64,000 nt of DNA from Streptomyces sp. NRRL S-1022 (GCF_000720135.1 NZ_JOIU01000019.1:253303-317302), one strand, 5' to 3'. Numbered from the stretch's first letter, positions 19,834 to 29,625 are shown. Notes: generated by a model from the letters alone, not told the origin. Translations and numbers: made by a program.

Positions 19834-22800
19834 TCAGCCCGGTGTTTCGGCAGCGAGCGTCCCGGCCGTGAACAGTCCCAGCCGGTGGGCCACCGCCGCC
19901 GCCTCGCCCCGGCCCGAGACGCCGAGCTTGCTCAGGATGTTGGAGACGTGGACGCTCGCGGTCTTCGGGGAGATGAACAGCTCCTCGGCTATCTGGCGGT
20001 TGGTGCGGCCGGCCGAGACCAGGCCGAGGACGTCCCGTTCCCGGCTGGTGAGGCCGAGCGCCGCGGCCGGGTCGGCGGGGGCCTGCCGGGCCGCGCGGTT
20101 CAGGGTGAGGCGGGCGCGCTGGGCGAGCCGGGCGACGGCGTCGGCGAGGGGGCGGGCGCCCAGGTGGGCGGCGACCGCCGCGGCCAGCCGGAGCAGCTCC
20201 GCCGCGCGGTCGCGCTCGTCGTCGCCGCCCTCGGCCAGCAGCGCACCGGCCAGCCGGTGACGGACCCGGGCGAGGTCGTAGGGCCGGTCCAGGCACTCGA
20301 AGGCGGTGACGACCGGGGACCAGGTGCCGGCGGTGTCCCGGCCCTCCGCGCGCAGCAGTTCGGCGCGGGTCCACTGGCCGTAGGCGTGCCAGAGCGGGAC
20401 GCCGGTGGTGAGGGTCCGTACGGCGGCCGAGAGACGGTCGAGGATCTCGGCGCGGCCGGGCCGGGCGGCGGGCAGGGTGCGGGCGTCGGCCTCGGCGGTG
20501 GCGGCGGCCAGCAGCAGCGGCCAGCCGTAGCGGTGGGTGCCGGGCGGGAAGCCTGCGTCCAGGGCCGGGAGCAGTGCGGCGCGGGCGTCGGCGATCCGGC
20601 CGTCGGCGGCGGCGACCCCGAGGGTGATGCGGGCCAGGGGCAGCAGCTGCTGGGGCATCGGGTCGTGCGTGCCGTACCAGGTGCGGGCGGCGGCGAGTTG
20701 CCGGCCGGCCTCGGCGAGGTCGCCGCGGGCCAGCGCGAGGTGGGCCATGCGCACGGCGCCGGCGCCGCGGGGCTTGGCGCTGTGGCCGATCCGGATGGCC
20801 TGCGCGGCGGCCTCGGCGGCCTCCTCCCACTGGCCGAGCGAGTACAGCGCCTCGGAGAGGTTGCCCCACGCCCAGGCGCCGGAGTCCAGCAGCCCGTACC
20901 CGCGGCAGGCCTCGATGCCCTCGCGCAGCAGCGGGAGGGCCTCCCGGTCCCGGCCGACGCTCTGCAGCGCGGACGGCAGGTTCACGTAGGCGCGGCCCTC
21001 GACATGGTGGATGCCCTCGGCGCGGGTCTCCCGCAGCACCTGGTGCATCTGCGCGAGTCCGGCCTCCGGGTCGCCGGACTCCACGATCAGGCCGCCCAGC
21101 GTGAGGCGGGCGTGCTGTTCGGTCTCGCGGGCGCCCACCATCCGCGCGTACTCCACCGCCCGCTCGGCGGCGGCGAGCGCCTCGGGTCCCGGCCGGCGCT
21201 GCATGGACCAGTTGGCGGCGACCGCCAGCACCTCGGCGTGCACCTCGGACGGCGGCAGGCCGCGCACCAGGTCCTGGGCGGTGCTCAGCTCCGGCCAGCC
21301 GTCGCCGCGGGCCAGGGCCTGGACGAGCCGGGAGCGCTGCACCCAGAACCAGGCGGCGCGCAGGGGGTCCGGATCCTCCTCCAGGAGGCGCAGGGCGCGC
21401 TTGGTGATCTTCAGGGCGCGTTCGCGTTCGCCGCCGAAGCGGCCGGCCACGGCGGCCTCGGCCATCAGGTCGAGGTAGCGCAGCGGGGTGGTGGCCGGGT
21501 CGCAGCCGCACGGCGGGTAGACCTCGGTGTAGTCGACCGGGCGCAGCGCGGAGCGCACCTCGTGCGGGGCGTCGTCCCACAGCTCCATCGCCCGCTCCAG
21601 CAGGCCGAGTTGCTCGGTGTAGGCGTGCCGGCGGCGGGCGGCGACCGCGGCGGCCAGGACGGCGGGCAGAGCCTTGGCGGCGTCGTGGGCGTGGTACCAG
21701 TAGCTGGCCAGGCGCATCACGCGGGCGTCGGCGGGGACGAGGGCCGGGTCGGCCTCCAGGGCCTCGGCGTAGCGGCGGTTGAGCCGGGAGCGTTCGCCGG
21801 GCAGCAGGTCGTCGGCGACGGCCTCGCGGACCAGGGAGTGCCGGAACCGGTAGCCGTCGCCGGCCCGGGTGACGGTGAGGAGGTTGGCGCCGACGGCGGC
21901 CCGCAGCGCCTCGATGAGGTCGTCCTCGGTGAACCGGGCCACGGCGGCGATGAGCCGGTACTCCACGGTGGAGCCGCCCTCGGCGACGATGCGGGCGACC
22001 CGCTGGGCGCTCTCGGGCAGTGCCTCGACCCGGACCAGCAGCAGGTCGCGCAGGGAGTCGGTGAGCCCGGTGTGGTTGCCCTCGGCGGCGGCGACGGCGA
22101 GTTCCTCGATGAAGAAGGCGTTGCCGTCCGAGCGTTCGTAGATCTCGTCCACCTGGGCGGGGTCCGGTTCGGCCGCGAGGATGCCCGCGATCTGGCGGCA
22201 GGCCTCGTCGCGGGTGAAGCGGGCGAGTTCGAGGCGGCGGACGGTGCGCAGCCGGTCCAGTTCGGCGAGCAGGGGACGCAGCGGGTGGCGGCGGTGGATG
22301 TCGTCGGAGCGGTAGGTGGCCAGGACCAGGAGACGGCCGGCGCGCAGGGTGCGGAAGAGGTAGGCGAGGAGGTGGCGGGTGGAGGCGTCGGACCAGTGCA
22401 GGTCCTCCAGGACGAGCACGACGGTGTGTTCGGCGGCGACCCGCTCCAGCAGCCGGGCGGTGAGTTCGAACAGGCGGGCCATGCCCTGTTCGTCGTGGCG
22501 GCCGGCGCCGGCCTCGCCGAGGTCGGGCAGCAGCCGGGCGAGTTCCTCCTCCTGGCCGGCCGCGGCGGCGGCGAACTCCTCGGGCAGGGCGTCACGCAGG
22601 GCGCGCAGCGCGGTGGAGAAGGGGGCGAACGGCAGGCCGTCGGCGCCGATCTCCACGCAGCCGCCGACGGCGACGACGGCCGTGCGCCCGGTCGCGGCCG
22701 TGGCGAACTCCTCCACGAGGCGGGTCTTGCCGACGCCCGCCTCGCCGCCGAGCAGCAGCGCCTGCGGCTCGGCCGCGGCGGCACGGGCGAGCGCGTCGTT

Positions 22801-22872
22801 CAGCGTGTCCAGCTCGTCGGTGCGGCCGACGAACACGGGACTGACGGACCTGGTCTCCACGGGCCCGAGCAT
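19834..22872 (-). CDS. LuxR-family regulator with AAA ATPase domain (LAL type)
   Basis: 1012 residues from ATG 22872 (MLGPVETRSVSPVFVGR); GTG 22860 is an alternative. The frame stays open further upstream, but that part is Arg/Pro-rich and untypical. Domains in order: AAA/NACHT-like ATPase with Walker A GGEAGVGKTRLVEEF and Walker B VVLVLEDLHWSD; a long helical TPR-like middle; C-terminal LuxR helix-turn-helix (LTSRERDVLGLVSAGRTNRQ, then IAEELFISPKT). Large ATP-binding LuxR regulators typically activate metabolic or antibiotic genes. No target is evident here. Confidence 0.9.
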   Translation of the reverse strand: MLGPVETRSVSPVFVGRTDELDTLNDALARAAAAEPQALLLGGEAGVGKTRLVEEFATAATGRTAVVAVGGCVEIGADGLPFAPFSTALRALRDALPEEFAAAAAGQEEELARLLPDLGEAGAGRHDEQGMARLFELTARLLERVAAEHTVVLVLEDLHWSDASTRHLLAYLFRTLRAGRLLVLATYRSDDIHRRHPLRPLLAELDRLRTVRRLELARFTRDEACRQIAGILAAEPDPAQVDEIYERSDGNAFFIEELAVAAAEGNHTGLTDSLRDLLLVRVEALPESAQRVARIVAEGGSTVEYRLIAAVARFTEDDLIEALRAAVGANLLTVTRAGDGYRFRHSLVREAVADDLLPGERSRLNRRYAEALEADPALVPADARVMRLASYWYHAHDAAKALPAVLAAAVAARRRHAYTEQLGLLERAMELWDDAPHEVRSALRPVDYTEVYPPCGCDPATTPLRYLDLMAEAAVAGRFGGERERALKITKRALRLLEEDPDPLRAAWFWVQRSRLVQALARGDGWPELSTAQDLVRGLPPSEVHAEVLAVAANWSMQRRPGPEALAAAERAVEYARMVGARETEQHARLTLGGLIVESGDPEAGLAQMHQVLRETRAEGIHHVEGRAYVNLPSALQSVGRDREALPLLREGIEACRGYGLLDSGAWAWGNLSEALYSLGQWEEAAEAAAQAIRIGHSAKPRGAGAVRMAHLALARGDLAEAGRQLAAARTWYGTHDPMPQQLLPLARITLGVAAADGRIADARAALLPALDAGFPPGTHRYGWPLLLAAATAEADARTLPAARPGRAEILDRLSAAVRTLTTGVPLWHAYGQWTRAELLRAEGRDTAGTWSPVVTAFECLDRPYDLARVRHRLAGALLAEGGDDERDRAAELLRLAAAVAAHLGARPLADAVARLAQRARLTLNRAARQAPADPAAALGLTSRERDVLGLVSAGRTNRQIAEELFISPKTASVHVSNILSKLGVSGRGEAAAVAHRLGLFTAGTLAAETPG

Positions 22873-22975
22873 CGCACGAGGCCGGGACGGCCCGGCACCG
22901 GTTTTCCACAGTCCCCGTGTGATGGTCGTACCGGTGGCCGGGAGGGGCACCGGGAGCGAGGTGCCCTCGGCCGGA

Positions 22976-23012
22976 AGGGCCGTACGGCTCCTCGGGAGAG
23001 CCGTACGACCCT
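22976..23012. terminator. Hairpin after the small 63-residue gene
   Basis: Arms at 22976-22990 and 22998-23012 form a 15-bp stem with a single mismatch and a 7-base loop. It lies downstream of the minus-strand small gene ending at 23061 and upstream of the LAL regulator, so it is a likely terminator. Confidence 0.6.
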
Positions 23013-23060
23013 GGGACCGCGAGCGGCCGACCCCCGTCCGGCCGCTGCGCGCCCCCGCCG

Positions 23061-23252
23061 TCACGCGGTGCGCGGCAGCCGGTGCCGGCGGGGCCGGTCG
23101 GTATGCGACTCGGCGGCCGGTGTCCCGTGGCCGGCGGACGCGGCCCGGCGGGCGGCGCGACGGACGCGGACGGCCTCGCGGGCCAGGCGCTCCTGCTGGG
23201 CCGTGCGGCGCAGTTCGGCGGAGCGGATCTGGTGGAGTTCGAGCTGGTACAC
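23061..23252 (-). CDS. Small basic protein of unknown function
   Basis: 63 residues from GTG 23252, with GAAGGA 6 bases upstream. The first half, VYQLELHQIRSAELRRTAQQ and onward to ERLAREAVRVRRAARR, is predicted helical, amphipathic and rich in Arg. Short proteins with this YQLELHxxRSAEL start recur in Streptomyces genomes. The second half is disordered and basic. Nucleic-acid or membrane-surface binding is possible but unproven. Confidence 0.65.
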   Translation of the reverse strand: MYQLELHQIRSAELRRTAQQERLAREAVRVRRAARRAASAGHGTPAAESHTDRPRRHRLPRTA

Positions 23253-23381
23253 GGCGGATCCTTCGGAGAGTCGGGGTGGTGCTCGCTTTCTGCGATGCCT
23301 CCACCTTCGTCTCCCAGGGGGGTCCGCCACATCGGGAGAGTTCCGCATCTTCGCGCGGCCGGCGGGCCGCACGCGCGCGTA

Positions 23382-23430
23382 AGGGGCCTCAGGAGGTCCG
23401 TAAGGTGCGTGCGGACTCCCTAAGGCCCCT
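23382..23430. terminator. Long imperfect terminator hairpin
   Basis: Arms at 23382-23400 and 23412-23430 pair over about 19 positions with two mismatches and one G-U pair. The outer AGGGGCCT/AGGCCCCT is perfect and the loop is 11 bases. It directly follows the minus-strand membrane protein gene that ends at 23448. Confidence 0.65.
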
Positions 23431-23447
23431 GCCGGCCTGCGGGTTTC

Positions 23448-24068
23448 TCAGCCGGCCGAGGGCAGGCCGAGCAGGGCGTCGGAGTACTTCAGGACGGCCA
23501 GGAGCAGCCCGATGACACCGAGCGAGACACCCGCCCAGGCCACCGACCTGATCCAGGGGGCCTGCGGGCGGCCCGGGGCGCCGAACGCGGGCCTGGCCAG
23601 CACGACCACGCCGGTGACCAGCGCGGCCAGCGCGAACAGGCCGGCCCACAGGGCGGTGGTGTGCCAGGCGTCGCCGTACACCTCCTTGATCTGCCGGGCG
23701 ACGCTCGCCGTGGAGGACGTCCGGAGCTGGCCGACGAGCTGCTCGCGCGCGGAGGCGACGGTGCCGATCCAGCCGCCGCTGAGCGAGACCAGGCCCAGCG
23801 CGGCGGAGACGACGGCACCGGCACCCTGGCCGACCCCGGAGGACACCTTCCCGCCGGCGGCTTCCGTCGCATCGCCGTCCTCGCCGTGCCCGTCGCCCGC
23901 GGCTTCCGCGGGGGCCTCGCCGTGCGCCGCGGGGGCCTCGTCGAGGTCCGGGGCCTGCTCCTCGGCGGTCTCCCGCCCGGCACGGCCGTCCCGGGCGTCG
24001 ACCGCCGCCGTCGTCTCGTCGTCCTCGCGCGCCTCGGTGCCGGCGCCTTCCGTTGTCTTCGTTGCCAT
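23448..24068 (-). CDS. Hypothetical membrane protein with acidic N-terminal region
   Basis: 206 residues from ATG 24068 (MATKTTEGAG). Residues 1 to about 90 are acidic and low-complexity (Glu, Asp, Ala). Then come an amphipathic stretch (AVVSAALGLVSLSGGWIGTV), a charged linker and two clear transmembrane helices: TALWAGLFALAALVTGVVVLA and SVAWAGVSLGVIGLLLAVLKY. No enzyme motif is visible. The topology suggests a membrane anchor with a cytoplasmic disordered domain. Neighbouring genes give no functional clue. Confidence 0.7.
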   Translation of the reverse strand: MATKTTEGAGTEAREDDETTAAVDARDGRAGRETAEEQAPDLDEAPAAHGEAPAEAAGDGHGEDGDATEAAGGKVSSGVGQGAGAVVSAALGLVSLSGGWIGTVASAREQLVGQLRTSSTASVARQIKEVYGDAWHTTALWAGLFALAALVTGVVVLARPAFGAPGRPQAPWIRSVAWAGVSLGVIGLLLAVLKYSDALLGLPSAG

Positions 24069-24103
24069 GCCCGGCACCGTACGGACGCTGTCTGAGAGGT
24101 CTC

Positions 24104-24679
24104 TTAATGATCGTCGTGCGCGGTCCGCGCGCGGTCCGCGCGCCACTCGGGCCGCAGCAGGGCCCAGATCTCGGTGCTGGCGCGCACCCCCCGGTGCGGG
24201 TAGTTCTCCCGGAGGACGCCCTCGCGGGTCATGCCGAGCCGCCGGGCCACATTGAGGCTCGGCTCGTTGGCCGCGGAGGCGTACCACTCCACCCGGTGCA
24301 TGCCGCGCTCCTCGAAGGCCCAGTCGAGCAGCACCCGCATGCCGCGCGTGACCAGTCCGCGCCCGGCCGCGGCCGGCTCCAGCCAGCAGCCGGCCTCGCA
24401 GACCCCGCTCGGGGTGTCCCAGACGCGGAACAGCAGTCCGCCGACGAGCCGGCCGTCCAGCCAGATGCCGTGCACGCTGCCGGCGTCGGCACCGCGCTTG
24501 TCGGCGTACGACCTCAGCCAGCCGCGGGCGCCGTCGAGGTCGCGGACCACGTCCGCCAGGCCGATGTGCCGGCCGATGAACTCCCGGCCCCGGTCTATGT
24601 TCGCCAGCAGTTCGGCGGCGTGCCAGACCTCCAGGGGCCGCAGTTCGGCTCCGTCCTCACCGAGCGATGTCGCGTACAT
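24104..24679 (-). CDS. GNAT-family N-acetyltransferase (RimJ/RimL-like)
   Basis: 191 residues from ATG 24679 (MYATSLGEDG), which has GGAAGGAAG upstream. Fold features: GIWLDGRLVGGLLFRVWDTP (beta strands), acetyl-CoA binding loop LEPAAAGRGLVTRGMRVLLDWAF, and the C-terminal NEPSLNVARRLGMTREGVLRE motif typical of RimL-type ribosomal or small-molecule acetyltransferases. The acceptor is unknown. Confidence 0.85.
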   Translation of the reverse strand: MYATSLGEDGAELRPLEVWHAAELLANIDRGREFIGRHIGLADVVRDLDGARGWLRSYADKRGADAGSVHGIWLDGRLVGGLLFRVWDTPSGVCEAGCWLEPAAAGRGLVTRGMRVLLDWAFEERGMHRVEWYASAANEPSLNVARRLGMTREGVLRENYPHRGVRASTEIWALLRPEWRADRARTAHDDH

Positions 24680-24775
24680 CGTGCCGTTCTTCCTTCCGCA
24701 GTCCGTCCGGTTCGTCCTCCGGGACCCGGCCGAGCCTCTCACGCGCGGCCCGGGACCCGGGGGGCGGGCGGGACG

Positions 24776-25138
24776 TCAGTCGAACTGGTCTCCGAGCGCC
24801 ATGACCATCGTCCCGGCGATCAGCAGCCACAGGGCCCTGCGGGTGCGGCCCCGGGAGCCGAGCACCGCCGCGAGGGCGCAGACGACGGCACCGAGGGCGT
24901 AGGCGGCGGGGACGCCGGCCGGCGCGGAACCGGTGAGCCGCAGCAGGGCGGCGGCGAGCCCCGCGAGGCACAGGAGCGCTCCGGTGCCGCCGGCGACCCA
25001 CCGGGCCCGCCGGGCGTCCCCGGCGTACTCCTCGGCAGCCTCGCCGGCCTCGGTGTCTTCAGCGCCCTCGGTGCCTTCGGTGTCGTGGGTGTCCTCGGCT
25101 ATCACGGGCTCGGTGTCGGAATCGGTGCGTCCACTCAT
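24776..25138 (-). CDS. Small hypothetical membrane protein
   Basis: 120 residues. An acidic N-terminus with repeated Glu/Asp/Thr pairs (EDTHDTEGTEGAEDTEAGEA) is followed by three hydrophobic helices: GGTGALLCLAGLAAALLRLTG, GVPAAYALGAVVCALAAVLG and ALWLLIAGTMVMALGDQF. It resembles in layout the other small acidic-headed membrane protein about 1 kb away, but not in sequence. Function unknown. Confidence 0.7.
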   Translation of the reverse strand: MSGRTDSDTEPVIAEDTHDTEGTEGAEDTEAGEAAEEYAGDARRARWVAGGTGALLCLAGLAAALLRLTGSAPAGVPAAYALGAVVCALAAVLGSRGRTRRALWLLIAGTMVMALGDQFD

Positions 25139-25213
25139 GGCGGGCGAGCGTACCGCCCCCGGGAGGGAAAACCTGGTGCGGGGCGGTGCCTTCGCCTGCT
25201 AGGCAGGGCCTTC

Positions 25214-26005
25214 GTGACCGACTCCGCCACTTCCGAGGCCCTCGCCCGCCGCCTCACCCACCCGCGCTACCCGCGCAGCAACACCTATGACGTCCGCTGG
25301 ACCATCGAGAACCAGATGGGCCCGCACGCGCTGTGGCTGCTGGAATGGCTGGCGCCCGCGCTCGGCCTGGACCGGCTGCCGCCCGGGGCGCGGGTGCTCG
25401 ACCTCGGCTGCGGACGCGCGATGACCTCCGTCTTCCTGGCCAGGGAGTACGGCGCCCAGGTCGTTGCCGCCGACCTGTGGGTGAAGCCCGGGGAGAACGC
25501 CGTGCGCATCGCCGAGGCGGGCGTGGCCGACCGGGTGCTGCCCGTCCTCGCGGAGGCGCACGAGCTGCCGTTCGCCGAAGGCTCGTTCGACGCCATCGTG
25601 TCCGTCGACGCCTACCAGTACTTCGGCACCACCGACCTCTACCTGCCCACGCTGACCCGGCTGCTGAAGCCCGGCGGCCGGATCGGGGTGGTGGTGCCGT
25701 CGGTGCGGGAGGAGATCGAGGGGGCCGAACCGCCGGCGCACCTCGCGGACCACTGGGATCCGGGGTTCTGGGCGTTCCACTCCCCCGGCTGGTGGCACCG
25801 GAACTGGACCCGCACGGGTGCCGTGACCGTCGAGGCCGCCGACTGGCTCCCGGACGGCTGGCGGGACTGGCTGCTGTGGAGCGAGGTGTGCGCCGAGGAG
25901 AGCCCGAGCGAGTTCATGGCCGGGCTGGCCCGCGACTCGGTGGACCTGCTGAACGCCGACCGCGGGCGGCTGCTCGGGTTCACCCGGGTGGTGGGCCGCA
26001 GATAG
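25214..26005 (+). CDS. SAM-dependent methyltransferase (class I)
   Basis: 263 residues from GTG 25214. The SAM-binding motif I is VLDLGCGRAMTSVFLA at about residues 60-75. It is followed by an acidic residue at the end of strand 2 (VVAADLWV), motif IV-like IVSVDAYQYFGTTDLYL and post-motif LLKPGGRIGVVVPSV. It belongs to the UbiE/small-molecule methyltransferase type. The substrate is unknown. It is convergent with gatB, with a very strong terminator between. Confidence 0.85.
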   Translation: MTDSATSEALARRLTHPRYPRSNTYDVRWTIENQMGPHALWLLEWLAPALGLDRLPPGARVLDLGCGRAMTSVFLAREYGAQVVAADLWVKPGENAVRIAEAGVADRVLPVLAEAHELPFAEGSFDAIVSVDAYQYFGTTDLYLPTLTRLLKPGGRIGVVVPSVREEIEGAEPPAHLADHWDPGFWAFHSPGWWHRNWTRTGAVTVEAADWLPDGWRDWLLWSEVCAEESPSEFMAGLARDSVDLLNADRGRLLGFTRVVGRR

Positions 26006-26007
26006 CG

Positions 26008-26042
26008 GTACGGCCCCGGAGGGATACCCTCCGGGGCCGTAC
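26008..26042. terminator. Bidirectional terminator between methyltransferase and gatB
   Basis: A perfect 16-bp inverted repeat (26008-26023 and 26027-26042) with a 3-base loop ATA lies between two convergent genes. Confidence 0.9.
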
Positions 26043-26057
26043 GGCCGTGCTCGGGGC

Positions 26058-27572
26058 TCAGCCCTCGCTGACGCCCAGCTTCTCCAGGATCAGCTCCTTG
26101 ACGCGGGCCGCGTCGGCCTGGCCGCGGGTGGCCTTCATGACCGCGCCGACCAGGGCACCGGCCGCGGCCACCTTGCCACCGCGGATCTTGTCCGCGACAC
26201 CCGGGTTGCCGGCGATGGCCTCCTCGACGGCGGCGGTCAGCGCGCCCTCGTCGGAGACGACCTTCAGGCCGCGCTTGTCGACGACCTCGTCCGGGGTGCC
26301 CTCGCCCGCGAGGACGCCCTCGATGACCTGACGGGCCAGCTTGTCGTTCAGGTCACCCTTGGCGACCAGCTCGGTGACCCGGGCCACCTGCTGCGGGGTG
26401 ATCGCCAGCTCGTCCAGCGTCTTGCCGGACTCGTTGGCGCTGCGGGCCAGTTCGCCCATCCACCACTTGCGGGCGGAGGCCGCGTCGGCACCGGCGTCGA
26501 TCGTGGCGACGATCGGCTCCAGGGCACCGGCGTTGAGGATCGCCTGCATGTCGGTGGCGGAGATGCCCCACTCGGCCAGCAGCCGGGTGCGGCGGGCCAG
26601 CGGCAGCTCGGGCAGCGCCGCGCGGATCTCCTCGACCCACTCGCGCGCGGGCGCGACCGGCACCAGGTCGGGCTCCGGGAAGTACCGGTAGTCCTCGGCC
26701 TCCTCCTTCACGCGGCCCGAGGTCGTGGACCCGGTGTCCTCGTGGAAGTGGCGGGTCTCCTGGACGATCGTGCCGCCGCCGGAGAGGACGGCCGCGTGCC
26801 GCTGGATCTCGAAGCGGGCCGCACGCTCCACCGAGCGCAGGGAGTTGACGTTCTTCGTCTCCGAGCGCGTACCGAACTTGTCGGCGCCCTTGGGCATCAG
26901 CGACAGGTTCACGTCACAGCGCATCTGGCCCATCTCCATGCGGGCCTCGGACACGCCGAGCGCACGGATCAGCTCGCGCAGCTCACGGACGTACGCCTTC
27001 GCCACCTCGGGGGCGCGCTCGCCGGCGCCCACGATCGGCTTGGTGACGATCTCGATCAGCGGGATGCCGGCGCGGTTGTAGTCCAGCAGGGAGTGGGACG
27101 CGCCGTGGATACGGCCGGTGGCACCGCCGACGTGCGTCGACTTGCCGGTGTCCTCCTCCATGTGGGCGCGCTCGATCTCCACGCGGAAGACCTCGCCGTC
27201 CTCCAGCTGCACGTCGAGGTAGCCGTTGAAGGCGATCGGCTCGTCGTACTGGGAGGTCTGGAAGTTCTTCGGCATGTCCGGATAGAAGTAGTTCTTCCGG
27301 GCGAAGCGGCACCACTCGGCGATCTCGCAGTTCAGCGAGAGGCCGATCTTGATCGCGGACTCGACGCCGGTCGCGTTGACGACCGGGAGCGCGCCGGGCA
27401 GGCCGAGGCAGACCGGGCAGGTCTGGCTGTTCGGGTCGGCACCGAGGGCTGTCGAGCAGCCGCAGAACATCTTCGTCTTGGTGCCGAGTTCGACATGGAC
27501 CTCAAGGCCCATGACGGGGTCGTACGACGCCAGCGCGTCCTCGTACGACACCAGGTCGGTCGTGGTGGTCAC
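26058..27572 (-). CDS. gatB: Asp-tRNA(Asn)/Glu-tRNA(Gln) amidotransferase subunit B
   Basis: 504 residues from GTG 27572. It binds the misacylated tRNA and activates its carboxylate so that ammonia from GatA yields Gln-tRNA(Gln) or Asn-tRNA(Asn). Signatures: [20 protein letters not shown] at the N-terminus (zinc-binding cysteines, second pair in [13 protein letters not shown]), [33 protein letters not shown], and a C-terminal YqeY-like tail domain. It is the last gene of gatC-gatA-small protein-gatB, 15 bp after the small gene. Confidence 0.96.
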   Translation of the reverse strand: MTTTTDLVSYEDALASYDPVMGLEVHVELGTKTKMFCGCSTALGADPNSQTCPVCLGLPGALPVVNATGVESAIKIGLSLNCEIAEWCRFARKNYFYPDMPKNFQTSQYDEPIAFNGYLDVQLEDGEVFRVEIERAHMEEDTGKSTHVGGATGRIHGASHSLLDYNRAGIPLIEIVTKPIVGAGERAPEVAKAYVRELRELIRALGVSEARMEMGQMRCDVNLSLMPKGADKFGTRSETKNVNSLRSVERAARFEIQRHAAVLSGGGTIVQETRHFHEDTGSTTSGRVKEEAEDYRYFPEPDLVPVAPAREWVEEIRAALPELPLARRTRLLAEWGISATDMQAILNAGALEPIVATIDAGADAASARKWWMGELARSANESGKTLDELAITPQQVARVTELVAKGDLNDKLARQVIEGVLAGEGTPDEVVDKRGLKVVSDEGALTAAVEEAIAGNPGVADKIRGGKVAAAGALVGAVMKATRGQADAARVKELILEKLGVSEG

Positions 27573-27587
27573 GGTGAAACTTCCCTC

Positions 27588-27827
27588 TCAGCCCAGCAGG
27601 ACGTCGTCGTCGCCCAGCCGCTTCAGCTCGCGGTAGAGGATGGCGAGGCCGGTGACGATGCCGGCCGCGGTGACGACGGCGTCGACGAGCCGCAGCGTGT
27701 CGTTCTCGGCCCGCGCCTTCTTGATCTGCTTGGCGGCGCCGACCGCGCCGAACGCGGTGGCGGCCATGGACAGGTACGTACCGGACCTGGACTTCTTGAA
27801 GCCCTTGGCCTTGGTCAGTGCGCTCAC
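27588..27827 (-). CDS. Small membrane-associated protein coupled to gatA
   Basis: 79 residues from GTG 27827. The GTG overlaps the gatA stop by 4 bases (GTGA), so translation is coupled. The N-terminus is basic ([17 protein letters not shown]), followed by helices [20 protein letters not shown] and [22 protein letters not shown], the second hydrophobic enough to cross or lie on the membrane. It sits inside the gat operon between gatA and gatB. No known Gat subunit matches it. The function is unknown. Confidence 0.8.
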   Translation of the reverse strand: MSALTKAKGFKKSRSGTYLSMAATAFGAVGAAKQIKKARAENDTLRLVDAVVTAAGIVTGLAILYRELKRLGDDDVLLG

Positions 27828-29332
27828 AGCGACGGTGCCTCCTCCAGCAGCGGGTGACCCCACTTTTCCACGAAGGCGGCCTCGACGGCGGCGCCCACCT
27901 TGTACAGCCGGTCGTCCTTCATCACCGGGGCGATGATCTGCAGGCCCACCGGGAGGTTGTCCTCCGGGGCGAGACCGCAGGGCAGGGACATGGCCGCGTT
28001 GCCCGCCAGGTTGGTCGGGATGGTGCACAGGTCCGCGAGGTACATCGCCATCGGGTCGTCGGCGCGCTCGCCGATCGCGAAGGCGGTGGTCGGGGTCGTC
28101 GGGGAGACGATCACGTCGACCTGCGCGAAGGCCTTGTCGAAGTCCTGCTTGATCAGCGTGCGGACCTTCTGGGCGCTGCCGTAGTAGGCGTCGTAGTAGC
28201 CGCTCGACAGGGCGTACGTGCCGAGCATGATGCGGCGCTTGACCTCGGGGCCGAAGCCGGCCTCGCGGGTGAGGGAGGTGACCTCCTCGGCGGAGTGCGT
28301 GCCGTCGTCGCCGGTCCGCAGGCCGTAGCGCAGGCCGTCGAAGCGGGCGAGGTTGGAGGAGCACTCGGACGGGGCGATCAGGTAGTACGCCGACAGGGCG
28401 AGGTCGAAGGACGGGCAGTCCAGCTCGACGATCTCGGCGCCCAGCCCCTTCAGCAGCTCGACGGACTCGTCGAAGCGCTGGATGACGCCGGCCTGGTAGC
28501 CCTCGCCGCGGAACTGCTTGACCACGCCGACGCGCATGCCCTCGACGCTGCCGTTGCGGGCGGCCTCGACGACCGGCGGGACCGGGGCGTCGATGGACGT
28601 GGAGTCGAGCGGGTCGTGCCCGGCGATGACCTCGTGCAGCAGGGCCGCGTCCAGGACCGTGCGGGCGCAGGGGCCGCCCTGGTCGAGGGAGCTGGAGAAG
28701 GCGACCATGCCGTAGCGGGAGACCGCGCCGTACGTCGGCTTCACCCCGACCGTGCCGGTGACGGCGGCGGGCTGGCGGATGGAGCCGCCGGTGTCGGTAC
28801 CGATGGCGAGGGGCGCCTGGAAGGAGGCGAGCGCGGCGGAGGAGCCGCCGCCGGAGCCGCCGGGGATCCTGGTGAGGTCCCAGGGGTTGCCGGTCGGGCC
28901 GTAGGCGCTGTTCTCGGTGGAGGACCCCATGGCGAACTCGTCCATGTTGGTCTTGCCGAGGATGACCACGTCGGCGGCCTTCAGTCGCTTGGTGAGCGTC
29001 GCGTCGTACGGCGGGATCCAGCCCTCCAGGATCTTCGAGCCGACGGTCGTGGGCACGCCCTCGGTGGTGAAGATGTCCTTGAGCGCGAGCGGGACGCCGG
29101 CCAGCGGGCCGAGCTTCTCGCCGCGCGCCCGCTTCTCGTCCACGGCACGGGCCTGGGCGAGGGCGCCCTCGCGGTCGACGTGGAGGAAGGCGTGCACCTT
29201 CTCGTCCACCGCCTCGATCCGCGCGAGATGGGCCTCGGTGACCTCGACCGCCGTCAGTTCGCCGGAGGCGATCTTCGCGGCGGTCTCGGCCGCGGTGAGC
29301 TTGATGATGGCGTGCTCCGTCATGGTGGTCAC
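27824..29332 (-). CDS. gatA: Asp-tRNA(Asn)/Glu-tRNA(Gln) amidotransferase subunit A
   Basis: 502 residues. Amidase-signature enzyme that releases ammonia from glutamine for GatB. The Ser-cisSer-Lys triad is visible: Lys in [15 protein letters not shown], and the Ser residues in [20 protein letters not shown], which begins at about residue 150. [17 protein letters not shown] is the usual gatA stretch. The ATG at 29332 overlaps the gatC stop by 4 bases (ATGA), and its own stop overlaps the next small gene, so the operon is tightly coupled. Confidence 0.96.
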   Translation of the reverse strand: MTTMTEHAIIKLTAAETAAKIASGELTAVEVTEAHLARIEAVDEKVHAFLHVDREGALAQARAVDEKRARGEKLGPLAGVPLALKDIFTTEGVPTTVGSKILEGWIPPYDATLTKRLKAADVVILGKTNMDEFAMGSSTENSAYGPTGNPWDLTRIPGGSGGGSSAALASFQAPLAIGTDTGGSIRQPAAVTGTVGVKPTYGAVSRYGMVAFSSSLDQGGPCARTVLDAALLHEVIAGHDPLDSTSIDAPVPPVVEAARNGSVEGMRVGVVKQFRGEGYQAGVIQRFDESVELLKGLGAEIVELDCPSFDLALSAYYLIAPSECSSNLARFDGLRYGLRTGDDGTHSAEEVTSLTREAGFGPEVKRRIMLGTYALSSGYYDAYYGSAQKVRTLIKQDFDKAFAQVDVIVSPTTPTTAFAIGERADDPMAMYLADLCTIPTNLAGNAAMSLPCGLAPEDNLPVGLQIIAPVMKDDRLYKVGAAVEAAFVEKWGHPLLEEAPSL

Positions 29333-29625
29333 TCCTCCCCCAGGATCTGCGGCACCTTGAAACGCTGCTGCTCCTGGGCCGGGGCGCCGGAGAGCGCCTG
29401 CTCGGGGGTGAGCGAGGGACGGACCTCGTCCGGCCGCATGACGTTCGTCAGCGGGAGCGGGTGCGAGGTCGGCGGTACGTCTTGGTCGGCGACCTCGCTG
29501 ACGCGGGCCACCGCGCCGATGATGTCGTCCAGCTGGCCGGCGAAGTGTTCAAGCTCTTCGGGCTTCAGCTCCAGACGCGCCAGCCGGGCGAGGTGGGCGA
29601 CCTCCTCGCGCGTGATGCCAGGCAT
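29329..29625 (-). CDS. gatC: Asp-tRNA(Asn)/Glu-tRNA(Gln) amidotransferase subunit C
   Basis: 98 residues, the standard length. The N-terminus [20 protein letters not shown] and the [16 protein letters not shown] stretch are diagnostic for GatC, the belt that holds GatA and GatB together. The ATG at 29625 follows AGAGGATC. It is the first gene of the gat operon and overlaps gatA by 4 bases. Confidence 0.95.
   Translation of the reverse strand: MPGITREEVAHLARLARLELKPEELEHFAGQLDDIIGAVARVSEVADQDVPPTSHPLPLTNVMRPDEVRPSLTPEQALSGAPAQEQQRFKVPQILGEE

Noticed and set aside
22873..23304. N-terminal extension of the LuxR-type regulator
   Set aside because: The extra 144 residues are Arg/Pro-rich, overlap another small gene and a terminator hairpin, and precede a normal LAL start.
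19885..23382. Long plus-strand frame opposite the LuxR-type regulator
   Set aside because: Shadow: Gly-rich translation without motifs; the minus strand has Walker A and LuxR motifs.
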